From Sphingobacteriia bacterium (GTDB lineage Bacteria; Bacteroidota; Bacteroidia; B-17B0; Aurantibacillaceae): a stretch of 33,824 bases of DNA. Made by a program: the position numbers and the translations under genes. Of this stretch, positions 18,520-27,827 are shown piece by piece. The stretch is from positions 1 to 33,824 of the forward strand of contig RFNG01000118.1 of assembly GCA_009927275.1 (NCBI GenBank), written 5' to 3'. Under the pieces are notes generated by a model. The model was given only the letters and a program-made list of their open reading frames with translations. It did no database searches and was not told where the DNA came from. Each line of letters begins with the position of its first letter. Position 1 is the stretch's first letter.

Positions 18520-20217
18520 TCAGTATTGTATGGCATAAACATAACATTCTTCATACGCACCTGGATTTTCATTATCACTGTAACCTTCAATATGAATTAA
18601 CCGAAGGCGATTTGGGTATTTCAGGGCAATAGGCGCTATAATATTGTGAACCGTATTTATAAATCCCATACCTTGAACTTGTGGATTTATTCGCAAATGC
18701 GGTAATAACACATGCGTAACATTATTTTTTTTAAAATAGGCTAATGCACTGTCAGGATTTGATTGGTTAGATGCACTGTCTTTACAAACTACGCTGTAAA
18801 CTGGAAAAAAACGTTTTCCTTTTCCGTACACAAAACTCATGGGGGCTTTGCGGCTGGCTACAAGTGCTGTTTTGGGAAGTGAATCGGAGCACCATGTAGA
18901 GGCCTTTAAAAAGTTTTGCCAGTCGGGTGTATAGCCCTCATAAATATTACCCTTTAAATTTTGAATGACGATTGGTATATTGGTTTTGGTTTTAGTAAAT
19001 AAATCGTTTAGTCCAAGTATAAAAGATAATCCGAAACAGATTGTATAGAATATTTTAATTCCTGGTTTAGACCAAAACACAATTAAAACATAATAAATCA
19101 AAGCTAAAAAGGAGGGCATGCAAACCAGGGTAATGCGCGGTTGATCCCAGCGGGTTTGTAAAATTAAAAATGACAAAACAGCCTGAGCAATACCAAAAAG
19201 GCCCCATCCAAAAACCAACCACTGCTGTTTTCGCCAGGCATAAAATAAACCGGCGATTAAAAGTGAAGCAGTTAAAATGGTTAAAAACCAACTCCCATTT
19301 GAAAATATGCGTTCGCCCAAATCGTTAACATCTTCATTCCAGTTTTCATTTTTAAAATGCAATAACTGGTAAAACCGTTTGCTTAATGACAGGTTAGCAT
19401 TTTCTAAAAAGCGATTTATAAATCCATGAAAATCCTCTTGTCCTAAACTGGCATCGTAAGGATCTTTTTGTAATAAAATTTTACTTTGTCCTGCAAACTG
19501 GCTGGGCGCATTCCAAACCCATTTAACGGCTAGTTCGTATAACCCTTTAATCATCACATACGCGCCTAAAGCAAAAGCTGCGTTGCGGTATTGTTTGCGA
19601 ATACTATAGTAAAACAGCATGGCAGGAATTACTACAATTGCAGAACTTTTTAATGTGCTTAATAAAAACAAACTTAATCCCAGTAACAGCCAGCGCCACA
19701 CGGCTACGGGGTTTGATGTATTGTTCCATGTTTTGGTCCATGCATACAGCCATAAGGACTGAAGCATAAAATAGGCTGCTTCAGTAAAGGTCATACTAGA
19801 ATAATATGCAATTAAACTATTGGATAACTGAAAAATCAATACTGGAATTAAAACCAGAACGGGCACTCGTTTAGAAAGCGCCTTAAACAATAATCCAAAA
19901 GCCCCTAAATGGCAAGCTACAGAGCTTAATTTTATAAGTATTAATTTAAAACCAATTAGTTTTATACAAAGTGCTAAAAAGAGAGGGTACAGGGGAGCGT
20001 TCTGGGTGTAAAAATAGCTAGGAAACTCATTTACAAAGCGCCAACCACCTTCAAGGTATAGGGCATCATCATGGGCCTCGCTTATACGCGCATTAAAGTT
20101 AAGCAGGGCTATAATGATGCTTAACACTATTCCGCTGCGAAACCACAGGCGTTCACGTTTATAAAACCAGGTCTCGATGCGTTCTTGGTAATTTTGGGAA
20201 GGTGAGGTTGTTCGCAT
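18520..20217 (-). CDS. GT39/ArnT-like membrane glycosyltransferase
   Basis: Multi-TM with an early acidic motif EAHDDALYLEGGWRFVNEFPSYFYTQNAPLYPLFLAL and a C-terminal periplasmic-like region. Confidence 0.75.
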   Translation of the reverse strand: MRTTSPSQNYQERIETWFYKRERLWFRSGIVLSIIIALLNFNARISEAHDDALYLEGGWRFVNEFPSYFYTQNAPLYPLFLALCIKLIGFKLILIKLSSVACHLGAFGLLFKALSKRVPVLVLIPVLIFQLSNSLIAYYSSMTFTEAAYFMLQSLWLYAWTKTWNNTSNPVAVWRWLLLGLSLFLLSTLKSSAIVVIPAMLFYYSIRKQYRNAAFALGAYVMIKGLYELAVKWVWNAPSQFAGQSKILLQKDPYDASLGQEDFHGFINRFLENANLSLSKRFYQLLHFKNENWNEDVNDLGERIFSNGSWFLTILTASLLIAGLFYAWRKQQWLVFGWGLFGIAQAVLSFLILQTRWDQPRITLVCMPSFLALIYYVLIVFWSKPGIKIFYTICFGLSFILGLNDLFTKTKTNIPIVIQNLKGNIYEGYTPDWQNFLKASTWCSDSLPKTALVASRKAPMSFVYGKGKRFFPVYSVVCKDSASNQSNPDSALAYFKKNNVTHVLLPHLRINPQVQGMGFINTVHNIIAPIALKYPNRLRLIHIEGYSDNENPGAYEECYVYAIQY

Positions 20218-21341
20218 TATGACTTAGAGTTCCAATTGTAAGTTAGTGAAAAAATATGCGATTTTAAACCGATACCTGTAGAACCTATGCCGCATAAAGC
20301 GTAGTCTAATTGCATTTTTTTAAACAGAAATCCCAAGCCTGTTGTCCAGTCTTGAGTCCATTCGCGGTAGGTACCACGCGTATTCCATACCTTTTGAAAT
20401 TGACCGGTGCCGAGCCTAAAAAACACCAATTGATTATATGCTAATTCTATGCCTGCGGAGGGGTCTACATTCCAAAAGTGCGATTGCATAATACTGTTGT
20501 GCATGCCGTCAAAACGATTAACGGCATTGCATTCGGCTTCAATGGTTAAAGCGGTTCCAATAGGTTTAATAAATGAAAAACCAATAATAAGTTTGGGGCT
20601 TGTTATTTCAAGTGTTTTTTGAGGAAGCATGTTACCAGTTTGTAACAATTGATTTTTTTGAGCATCATTTAAGGTGTAGCGCCAAGCATTAAAGGTACCG
20701 CTGAGGTCTCTTCCCATTATTCCAAAATTAACTCCACCTTTTGAAATTTGAATACCTGCATCTATGCCAAATCCCCAAGCGTTTGCAAAAGGTCCAATAA
20801 ATCGCCTTAAGGTTTTAAACGAAATGCCGTAACGTACGGGTGTTTTAAATGCAGCTTTACCGGCATATGTTGCAAGTATTGCATAATCAGCGCTGCTAAA
20901 TCGTGTAATGCGGTTATAGTCAATATTACCTTGTGCATCCATTAAATCAAGCGTATTGGGAATGTCATCGATGCCAAATCGCAAGATACTTACACCAAAT
21001 GCTGTAACGCTATCAAGTTTTTGCAGGTAACCGGCATAATCAAAATTGGCTAAATTGGCATAATACGACGCATGCATAAGCGCTGCGCCGAAATTAGTAT
21101 TGGTACAAGCTAAACCGGCCGGATTCCAATATGCAGCATCTAATCCGCGTGCTCCAGCATTTACAGCACCGCTTAAACTTAGTGCGCGCGCCGAAGTTCC
21201 TAAATCTAAAAATGCATTGCTATACTTTAACACTTGAGCATGTTGCATGTAAAAACAACATAAGATGATAAAACACCACTTGTACCGCATTTGTATATTA
21301 ACGCCAAAGTCAAATAAATATTTCGGTACAATGGGTAGCAT
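20217..21341 (-). CDS. PorV/PorQ-family outer-membrane protein
   Basis: FLDLGTSARALSLSGAVNAGARGLDAAYWNPAGLACTNTNFGAALMHASYYANLANFDYAGY, then a beta-barrel-like pattern. Confidence 0.8.
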   Translation of the reverse strand: MLPIVPKYLFDFGVNIQMRYKWCFIILCCFYMQHAQVLKYSNAFLDLGTSARALSLSGAVNAGARGLDAAYWNPAGLACTNTNFGAALMHASYYANLANFDYAGYLQKLDSVTAFGVSILRFGIDDIPNTLDLMDAQGNIDYNRITRFSSADYAILATYAGKAAFKTPVRYGISFKTLRRFIGPFANAWGFGIDAGIQISKGGVNFGIMGRDLSGTFNAWRYTLNDAQKNQLLQTGNMLPQKTLEITSPKLIIGFSFIKPIGTALTIEAECNAVNRFDGMHNSIMQSHFWNVDPSAGIELAYNQLVFFRLGTGQFQKVWNTRGTYREWTQDWTTGLGFLFKKMQLDYALCGIGSTGIGLKSHIFSLTYNWNSKS

Positions 21342-22001
21342 TTAAGGAATATTCAAATATTTATGCGTTTGTAAACTGATTTTCCAAATCGGGTTGTGTT
21401 GCACAAATGAAATCACATCCATTTGTATTTCTTTTAATTTACTCCATTCGGGTTGCAGGTATAATTTACATTCAGATGAAACGCATTGAGCATGCTGTTT
21501 GGCCCATTCAAAATCGTTTTGATTGTGTATAATAACTTTAAGTTCATGGGCCTTTTTTAACATTTCGGGCAGTGGGGGTTTATTTTTTTTGGGTGAAACG
21601 CATATCCAGTCCCAATTACCATTTAAAGCATAGGCGCCTGAAGTTTCCAAATGTAGGGTATAGCCGCGTAATTTCAATTGACTTGTAAAGTAATTTAAAT
21701 TATACATTAAAGGCTCACCACCTGTTATTACTATACCTGTGTGTTTGGGAATGTTTACCTCCTCAATAAGTTTATCCACATCTACTAAGGGGTGCGTTGC
21801 TGCATTCCAGCTTTCTTTTACGTCACACCAATGGCATCCCACATCACAGCCTCCAATTCTAAAAAAATACGCGGCAGCACCTGTATGGTAGCCTTCGCCC
21901 TGTAGGCTATGAAAATGTTCCATTACAGGTAACACACGGCCGCTGTTAAAGGCCGCTGTATTTAATTTTGATAATTCAGGGTGGCTTTTAAACACATACA
22001 A
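21342..22001 (-). CDS. queE: 7-carboxy-7-deazaguanine synthase (radical SAM)
   Basis: FHSLQGEGYHTGAAAYFFRIGGCDVGCHWCDVKESW (CxxxCxxC-type), GIVITGGEPLMYNL, LHLETSGAY, WICVSPKKNK. The ORF-track start is a TTG, so the true start is uncertain. Confidence 0.92.
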   Translation of the reverse strand: MYVFKSHPELSKLNTAAFNSGRVLPVMEHFHSLQGEGYHTGAAAYFFRIGGCDVGCHWCDVKESWNAATHPLVDVDKLIEEVNIPKHTGIVITGGEPLMYNLNYFTSQLKLRGYTLHLETSGAYALNGNWDWICVSPKKNKPPLPEMLKKAHELKVIIHNQNDFEWAKQHAQCVSSECKLYLQPEWSKLKEIQMDVISFVQHNPIWKISLQTHKYLNIP

Positions 22002-22065
22002 ATTTAGGCTAATGTATTATAAAAACTATAGCAGATATAGAAAATGAATTAAGTACTTTTAGGGC

Positions 22066-23172
22066 ATGAATATCGGGATGGTTTGTTTTCCTACCTATGG
22101 CGGAAGCGGCGTGGTGGCCACAGAACTTGGAATGGCCTTGGCTCAAAAGGGTCATAAAGTACATTTTATGTCGTATTCTCAACCATTTAGGCTTAACCGA
22201 TTGTATGATAATTTGTTTTTTCATGAGTTTAATGTAAACGATTATCCGCTTTTTGATTACCAACCCTACGAAAGTGTTTTGGCCAGTAAAATTGTTGATG
22301 TTGCCGTGTATGAACATTTAGATGTGCTCCACGTTCATTATGCCATTCCGCATGCCTCGGTAGCATATACTGCGCAACAAATATTAAAATCTAAAAAAAT
22401 AAAATTACCTTACATTACTACATTACATGGTACCGATATCACTTTGGTAGGCCGTGACCCGGCATTTGAACCAGTAATTCGGTTTTCGTTAAATCAAAGC
22501 AATGCTATAACTGCTGTATCAGAAAGTTTAAAAAAAGACACATTAAAAACTTTTAAAATTGATAATGCCATTCAAGTAATTCCCAATTTTATAACATTAA
22601 GCGAATTTTTGCCCCAGCCCCAACTTAATAAATCCAAAGAATTGGTAATTGCACACATTAGCAATTTCAGAAAAGTTAAACGCATTGAAGATGTAATACA
22701 TGTTTTTAATCGGGTTAAAGATCAAATACCCTGCAGGCTTATTTTAGCAGGTGATGGGCCCGAAAAATCTGTTATGGAACGCTTGGTTCGCGATTTAAAT
22801 ATACAATCTCAAGTGCACTTTGTAGGTATGGTAGCCGATCCCAAATCGGTATTGCAGGCTGCTGATATTTTTTTACTACCCTCCGAAACGGAAAGTTTTG
22901 GGCTGTCAGCGTTAGAAGCCTTGGCTATGGGGGTGCCGGTAATCAGTTCTAATAGTGGCGGATTACCAGAAGTTAATAAACATGGTATTAGTGGTTGGCT
23001 ATATAATGTAGGCGATATCGAAGGAATGGCTTCCGGAATTTTAACCTTATGGGAATCGCCCAAAACATTAACAGCATTTAAAACCGGTGCAAAACAAACC
23101 GCTGCACAGTATGATATTTCTGTAGTGTTACCACAATACGAAGCCCTTTATAAGCAGATTATAAGCAAATGA
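22066..23172 (+). CDS. bshA: N-acetyl-alpha-D-glucosaminyl L-malate synthase
   Basis: MNIGMVCFPTYGGSGVVATELGMALAQKGHKVHFMSYSQPFRL...HVHYAIPHA...LPYITTLHGTDITLVG; LLPSETESFGLSALEALAMGVPVISSNSGGLPEV. Confidence 0.93.
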   Translation: MNIGMVCFPTYGGSGVVATELGMALAQKGHKVHFMSYSQPFRLNRLYDNLFFHEFNVNDYPLFDYQPYESVLASKIVDVAVYEHLDVLHVHYAIPHASVAYTAQQILKSKKIKLPYITTLHGTDITLVGRDPAFEPVIRFSLNQSNAITAVSESLKKDTLKTFKIDNAIQVIPNFITLSEFLPQPQLNKSKELVIAHISNFRKVKRIEDVIHVFNRVKDQIPCRLILAGDGPEKSVMERLVRDLNIQSQVHFVGMVADPKSVLQAADIFLLPSETESFGLSALEALAMGVPVISSNSGGLPEVNKHGISGWLYNVGDIEGMASGILTLWESPKTLTAFKTGAKQTAAQYDISVVLPQYEALYKQIISK

Positions 23173-23555
23173 AATTAGCACGGCAAATTTCATCAATACA
23201 AGTTAGTGCCAAGGTAGAATACCTTTTTGCCCAAAGCATACCCGATCAGCACCAGTTTGTTTTTAAATATACCATATCCATATTTAATGGAAGTTTAGAA
23301 TACATTACCATTTGGTCACGTGAATGGACCATTACAGATGCGGTAGGTAAAACACTTTTTGTAAAGGGCGCCGGTATTGTGGGACAAACCCCGTGTATTG
23401 CTCCCGGAAGTACCCATACCTATTCAAGTTTTTGTAATTTTAGTACCGAATGGGGCAGAATGCGTGGATGTTACTGGGCAACTGATGCTTCAGGAGCATC
23501 TGTAAAAATTGATATTCCAGCATTTTTATTGCATTCCGTAGCATTACTTAACTAA
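23169..23555 (+). CDS. apaG: ApaG-domain protein
   Basis: ISVSAKVEY-type start with QHQFVFKYTISIFNGSLEYITIWSREWTITDAVGKTLFVKGAGIVGQTPCIAPGSTHTYSSFCNFSTEWGRMRGCYW; ATGA overlap with bshA. Confidence 0.9.
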   Translation: MKLARQISSIQVSAKVEYLFAQSIPDQHQFVFKYTISIFNGSLEYITIWSREWTITDAVGKTLFVKGAGIVGQTPCIAPGSTHTYSSFCNFSTEWGRMRGCYWATDASGASVKIDIPAFLLHSVALLN

Positions 23556-24623
23556 TCCTTGTGCTTGACAATACCGTTGAATGTATTTGTATGCAATATT
23601 ACTGCCCAATTGTTCGGCTTTTTCAAGATCCTCGCATGCTTCATGCGGTTGTTTTAATGCCAGTTTTATGGCTGCACGATTAACATAATGAGGCGCGTAA
23701 TTAAATTTTAATTTAATGGCATAGTCTAAATCTTTTAAGCCTTCTTTAAATTGCCCCATCTCTGCTTTTGCGGTGCCACGGTAATCGTAAATCACAGAAT
23801 TTTCAGGATTTTGCTGTGATGCAAGGTTTAAGTCGCTAATAGCAGAATTGAATTGTCCACACCGAATATACGATGCTGCACGCGAAATGCGCGCCTCTAT
23901 ATCCTGCGGATATTTACGTAAATACAAAGTCCAATCCAATGCGGCGCGCGCCGCATTTCCATATTCAAATAGCGCCTTGGCACGATTTTTTAAAATTGAA
24001 AAATTGGTGTCAGATTGCGCCATCAGTTTTAATGCTATATCATATTCTGTAACACATAAATCATATTGCATGCGCTCAAAACGAATCTCTGCTTTTAAAA
24101 TATGGCTGGGGATAAAATTAGAGTCTATGGTTTCGGCCATTTCACAATCCAGTAAAATATGATGTAAGTTTTTATTTTTTCGATTAAATAAGGCTCTGTA
24201 ATAATACACTTCAGCATCTTTAACATGTTCATTTTCAGCAATTTTACATGCTGAGTCAATTACAAGTAAACAACGTTTATATTCATTAAGATCGTACAAT
24301 AAAACTGCGGTATTTTTAATGCGATCGTAATCATCCGGTTTTAAAAATCCAATGGTATTCCATGTTTCAAGTGCTTTTTGAGGCTTTTGCATCATCTTAT
24401 ACAAACGGGCTTGCTGTTTAAGCGCCATAACTGATTCGGGATTTTTTTTTAAGTACCTGCGAAGTAGTCGATTTGCTGATTTAATATCGGCAGAATCTAA
24501 CAACCGACTTATTTTAATTACAGTGGATGATGACGAAATTGAATCGCTGGTTTGTGAATACACATACGATATAGATGTTAAAAACGCAATGCTATAAAAC
24601 ACATATTTTAATGCATGCAACAT
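23544..24623 (-). CDS. Tetratricopeptide-repeat protein with signal peptide
   Basis: TPR-like repeats such as AISDLNLASQQNPENSVIYDYRGTAKAEMGQFKEGLKDLDYAIKLKFNYAPHYVNRAAIKLAL; N-terminal hydrophobic signal. Confidence 0.87.
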   Translation of the reverse strand: MLHALKYVFYSIAFLTSISYVYSQTSDSISSSSTVIKISRLLDSADIKSANRLLRRYLKKNPESVMALKQQARLYKMMQKPQKALETWNTIGFLKPDDYDRIKNTAVLLYDLNEYKRCLLVIDSACKIAENEHVKDAEVYYYRALFNRKNKNLHHILLDCEMAETIDSNFIPSHILKAEIRFERMQYDLCVTEYDIALKLMAQSDTNFSILKNRAKALFEYGNAARAALDWTLYLRKYPQDIEARISRAASYIRCGQFNSAISDLNLASQQNPENSVIYDYRGTAKAEMGQFKEGLKDLDYAIKLKFNYAPHYVNRAAIKLALKQPHEACEDLEKAEQLGSNIAYKYIQRYCQAQGLVK

Positions 24624-24677
24624 GAAATTTAAACGGCTTTTTTAATACCTTTAACGAAATTAATTAATTCTTTGCAT

Positions 24678-25613
24678 ATGAGTATAGTAATGATTGTTCT
24701 ATTGGTGTGTGCCGCACTATTGGTATTTGGAGCTTTTGTAACGGTTCAACAGGGCACCCTTGCCGTTATTACCATATTTGGTAAGTTTCAGCGCATATTG
24801 CGTCCGGGTTTAAATTTTAAAATTCCTGTAATAGAAACCATATATAAACGTATTTCGGTTCAAAACCGCAGTGTAGAATTGGAGTTTAAAGCCGTTACCA
24901 TGGATCAAGCCAATGTTAATTTTACAGCCATGTTATTATATGCTGTTGTTAACAGTGATGAAGAAACTATTAAAAATGTGGCTTTTAAGTTTGTAGACGA
25001 GCGTAATTTTATGCAGGCGCTAGTAAGGTCGGTTGAAGGGTCTGTTAGGGCTTTTGTGGCAATTAAAAAGCAAGCAGAAGTATTGATTTTACGCCGTGAA
25101 ATAGTTGAGGCAGTTAAAGGTCAATTAGATAAAACCTTAGAAGAGTGGGGGTATCATTTGATTGACTTACAGTTAAACGATATTACATTTGATGAAGAAG
25201 TTATGCGTTCTATGGCTAAAGTGGTGGCCAGTAACAATTTACGTTCAGCAGCAGAAAACGAAGGGCAGGCCTTGTTAATTACACGTACTAAAGCCGCAGA
25301 AGCCGAAGGAAATTTCATTAAAATATCTGCACAGGCCGAAAAAGATGCTTCACAGTTAAAAGGTCAGGGTATTGCACTCTTTCGACAGGAGGTTGCAAAG
25401 GGAATGGCAGGTGCTGCAAAAGAAATGGAAGAGGCTAACCTAGATGCATCCTTAATTTTATTTAGCATGTGGACCGAAGCGGTTAAAAATTTCGCTCAAG
25501 AAGGAAAGGGGAATGTAATTTTTCTAGATGGCAGTATAGAAGGCATGCAAAAAACCATGAAAGACATGATGGCCTTAAATCAACTGGGAACATTAAATAA
25601 AACAAACAATTAA
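24678..25613 (+). CDS. SPFH/Band 7-domain membrane protein
   Basis: MSIVMIVLLVCAALLVFGAFVTVQQGTLAVITIFGKFQRILRPGLNFKIPVIETIYKRISVQNRSVEL...AAENEGQALLITRTKAAEAEGN. Confidence 0.9.
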   Translation: MSIVMIVLLVCAALLVFGAFVTVQQGTLAVITIFGKFQRILRPGLNFKIPVIETIYKRISVQNRSVELEFKAVTMDQANVNFTAMLLYAVVNSDEETIKNVAFKFVDERNFMQALVRSVEGSVRAFVAIKKQAEVLILRREIVEAVKGQLDKTLEEWGYHLIDLQLNDITFDEEVMRSMAKVVASNNLRSAAENEGQALLITRTKAAEAEGNFIKISAQAEKDASQLKGQGIALFRQEVAKGMAGAAKEMEEANLDASLILFSMWTEAVKNFAQEGKGNVIFLDGSIEGMQKTMKDMMALNQLGTLNKTNN

Positions 25614-25627
25614 ATTTTAAAATCACT

Positions 25628-27796
25628 ATGAACTTCAATTTTACACGTTTTACTAAAGCTCAATTTTATTTTGGGTTTGTACTTTCCCTAACTTTTTGTT
25701 TAAACGCGCAGCAATCCATACAGCCCTGCAATACGTATGCGGCAATGGAAGCTTATTTTAAAGATCATCCCGAGGCCCGTGCCAGGTACGAATCCGAACA
25801 GGATAAGTTTAAAGTTGAATATGAAAAAGCCATTGCATTCAGAGATGCACAGCGTTCTGCGGCTGCATTTGTATATACGGTGCCAGTTGTATTTCATATT
25901 TTGCATACCGGTGGTCCAGAGAATATTTCCGATCAATTGTGTATCAATGCCCTTGCTCAGGTAAATAAAGATTATGCAAAGGCCGGCACAGATGTAAACT
26001 CCATTGCTCAGCCCTTTCAAAACCGCTATATAAATTCAGATATAGTTTTTCAGCTGGCCCATAAGGATCCAAATGGAAATTGTACTTCCGGAATAGTTCA
26101 CCGTTATGATAGCCGTACCGACTGGACACAAAGCAATACAAATAATTATAATGGTATTACATGGAATCCCACCAAGTACTTAAACATAATAATTGTAAAA
26201 AACATTATTCCTCAAGGTTCCGTAGTAGGTGGTGGTATTATTGTTGGATATACGTACAAGCCCGGAACATGGTCTGCGGGCGCATCCCAAGATGCCATAG
26301 TTTATAATTATGGATTTTTGAGCGGTTTAGATGCCCGTTCATTATCACATGAAATTGGTCATTGGTTTAATCTTAGTCATACATTTGGTAATACCAATAA
26401 TCCGGGTGTTACCTGCGGAGATGATGGACTTTATGATACGCCACCAACAAAAGGAAACTTTTCGTCTTGTCCAAGCAGTATATCAGGTAATGCATGTGCC
26501 GTTTCAGGTAACACGGTTTGGGCGGCTGGCCAACAAAATGTAGAGAACATTATGGATTACTCCAGTTGTCCCAAAAATTTTACAATGGATCAAACAACTG
26601 CCATGCGAACAGCATTAGCATCAGCCATTAGTAACCGTCAAAATTTATGGCAAAATGCCAATCTTATTGCAACCGATGTAGCTAATACAACACCTTGCGC
26701 GCCAATTGCCGAGTATTATTCAATTAACAGTTCATATACGGTATGTGCGGGTGGTTCGCTTAGTTTTAAAGACTATTCATACAATGGCCCGGTTACTTCA
26801 TATAACTGGAGTGGTGATTTAGGGGCATTTGCTTCGGCACCTAATAATTCTGTTACCATAGTTACTTTTCCTACTATCGGTGTATGTAATTTAAGTTTAA
26901 CCGTTGGAAATGCTCAAGGGTCTACAACTAAAGTGCGTCAAATTCAGGTAATGGATGCCAGCCCGGGTATTGTTGCACCTCATACAGAAGGATTTGAGAG
27001 TATTGGGCTTCCTACCGGATGGGCCCTTATAAATAAAAATTTGGGTTCAGTAACCTGGGAGCAAACATGGGATGCTGCATATGAAGGCGGAGCATCCTAT
27101 TTTATAAATGGTTCTACTGCGGGTGGGGCCCAAGAAGATGCATTGATTACGCCGGTTATTGATGTGCAGGCTAATGCCGATAAATCGTTTAATTTAGCAA
27201 CAGCCTATGCCCAAAAAACCAGTTCGCATAATGATATTTTAAAAATTGAAGGGTCTAAGGATTGTGGTGGCACATGGCAAAATATAGCCTCATTATCAGC
27301 CAGTCAAATGCAATTAAATTCCGGAGGTATAACTGCCATTTCATATACACCAGCTTTTACGGAAGAATGGAAAGTTTGGAATTTAGATGGTTATCCCGGA
27401 TGGTCAAATTTTGTAAACTCACCAAATGTAATGGTTCGTTTTACTTTTATTGAAGGTACTGCCGGAATGGGCAATAATATATATATAGATGCCATTAATC
27501 TTTTTGGTGGCAAACCCCTTGGTATAAATACCCTGGGAACAGCCTCACGCATTTATGTTGCACCCAATCCGGTTCGCGATGTTGCAAAACTTTATTACAA
27601 CTTACAAGAACCTGCTCAGGTTTCAATTCAAGTACAAGATTTAAGTGGTAAATTAATTTACGCCAATGCTACAGAGTCACAAGCTGCAGGTAATTTTATA
27701 TTTGATGTACCGGTTCAGGGTTTAAAATCAGGATTGTATTTGGTTAATTTAAAAATTGACGGATTCACGCATACTCGAAAAATCCTAATACCTTAA
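25628..27796 (+). CDS. Secreted M43-family zinc metalloprotease with PKD-like region and T9SS-type C-terminal domain
   Basis: HEIGHWFNLSH (26348-26380), YDTPPTKGNFSSCP, VENIMDYSSCPKNFTMDQ; C-terminus VAPNPVRDVAKLYYNL...SGLYLVNLKIDGFTHTRKILIP. Confidence 0.92.
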   Translation: MNFNFTRFTKAQFYFGFVLSLTFCLNAQQSIQPCNTYAAMEAYFKDHPEARARYESEQDKFKVEYEKAIAFRDAQRSAAAFVYTVPVVFHILHTGGPENISDQLCINALAQVNKDYAKAGTDVNSIAQPFQNRYINSDIVFQLAHKDPNGNCTSGIVHRYDSRTDWTQSNTNNYNGITWNPTKYLNIIIVKNIIPQGSVVGGGIIVGYTYKPGTWSAGASQDAIVYNYGFLSGLDARSLSHEIGHWFNLSHTFGNTNNPGVTCGDDGLYDTPPTKGNFSSCPSSISGNACAVSGNTVWAAGQQNVENIMDYSSCPKNFTMDQTTAMRTALASAISNRQNLWQNANLIATDVANTTPCAPIAEYYSINSSYTVCAGGSLSFKDYSYNGPVTSYNWSGDLGAFASAPNNSVTIVTFPTIGVCNLSLTVGNAQGSTTKVRQIQVMDASPGIVAPHTEGFESIGLPTGWALINKNLGSVTWEQTWDAAYEGGASYFINGSTAGGAQEDALITPVIDVQANADKSFNLATAYAQKTSSHNDILKIEGSKDCGGTWQNIASLSASQMQLNSGGITAISYTPAFTEEWKVWNLDGYPGWSNFVNSPNVMVRFTFIEGTAGMGNNIYIDAINLFGGKPLGINTLGTASRIYVAPNPVRDVAKLYYNLQEPAQVSIQVQDLSGKLIYANATESQAAGNFIFDVPVQGLKSGLYLVNLKIDGFTHTRKILIP

Positions 27797-27803
27797 AAAA
27801 ACT

Positions 27804-27827
27804 AAACCCGGCTTGCCGGGTTTTTTT
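27804..27827 (+). terminator. Strong intrinsic terminator
   Basis: AAACCCGGC-TT-GCCGGGTTT perfect 9-bp arms, T-run to 27827, preceded by an A-run. Confidence 0.9.

Noticed and set aside
22009-23063. ORFs 22009..22317 and 22809..23063 (-)
   Set aside because: Antisense to bshA, which carries clear family motifs.
25700-27453. Several short ORFs in both strands across the second M43 gene
   Set aside because: Alternative frames of a convincing metalloprotease CDS.
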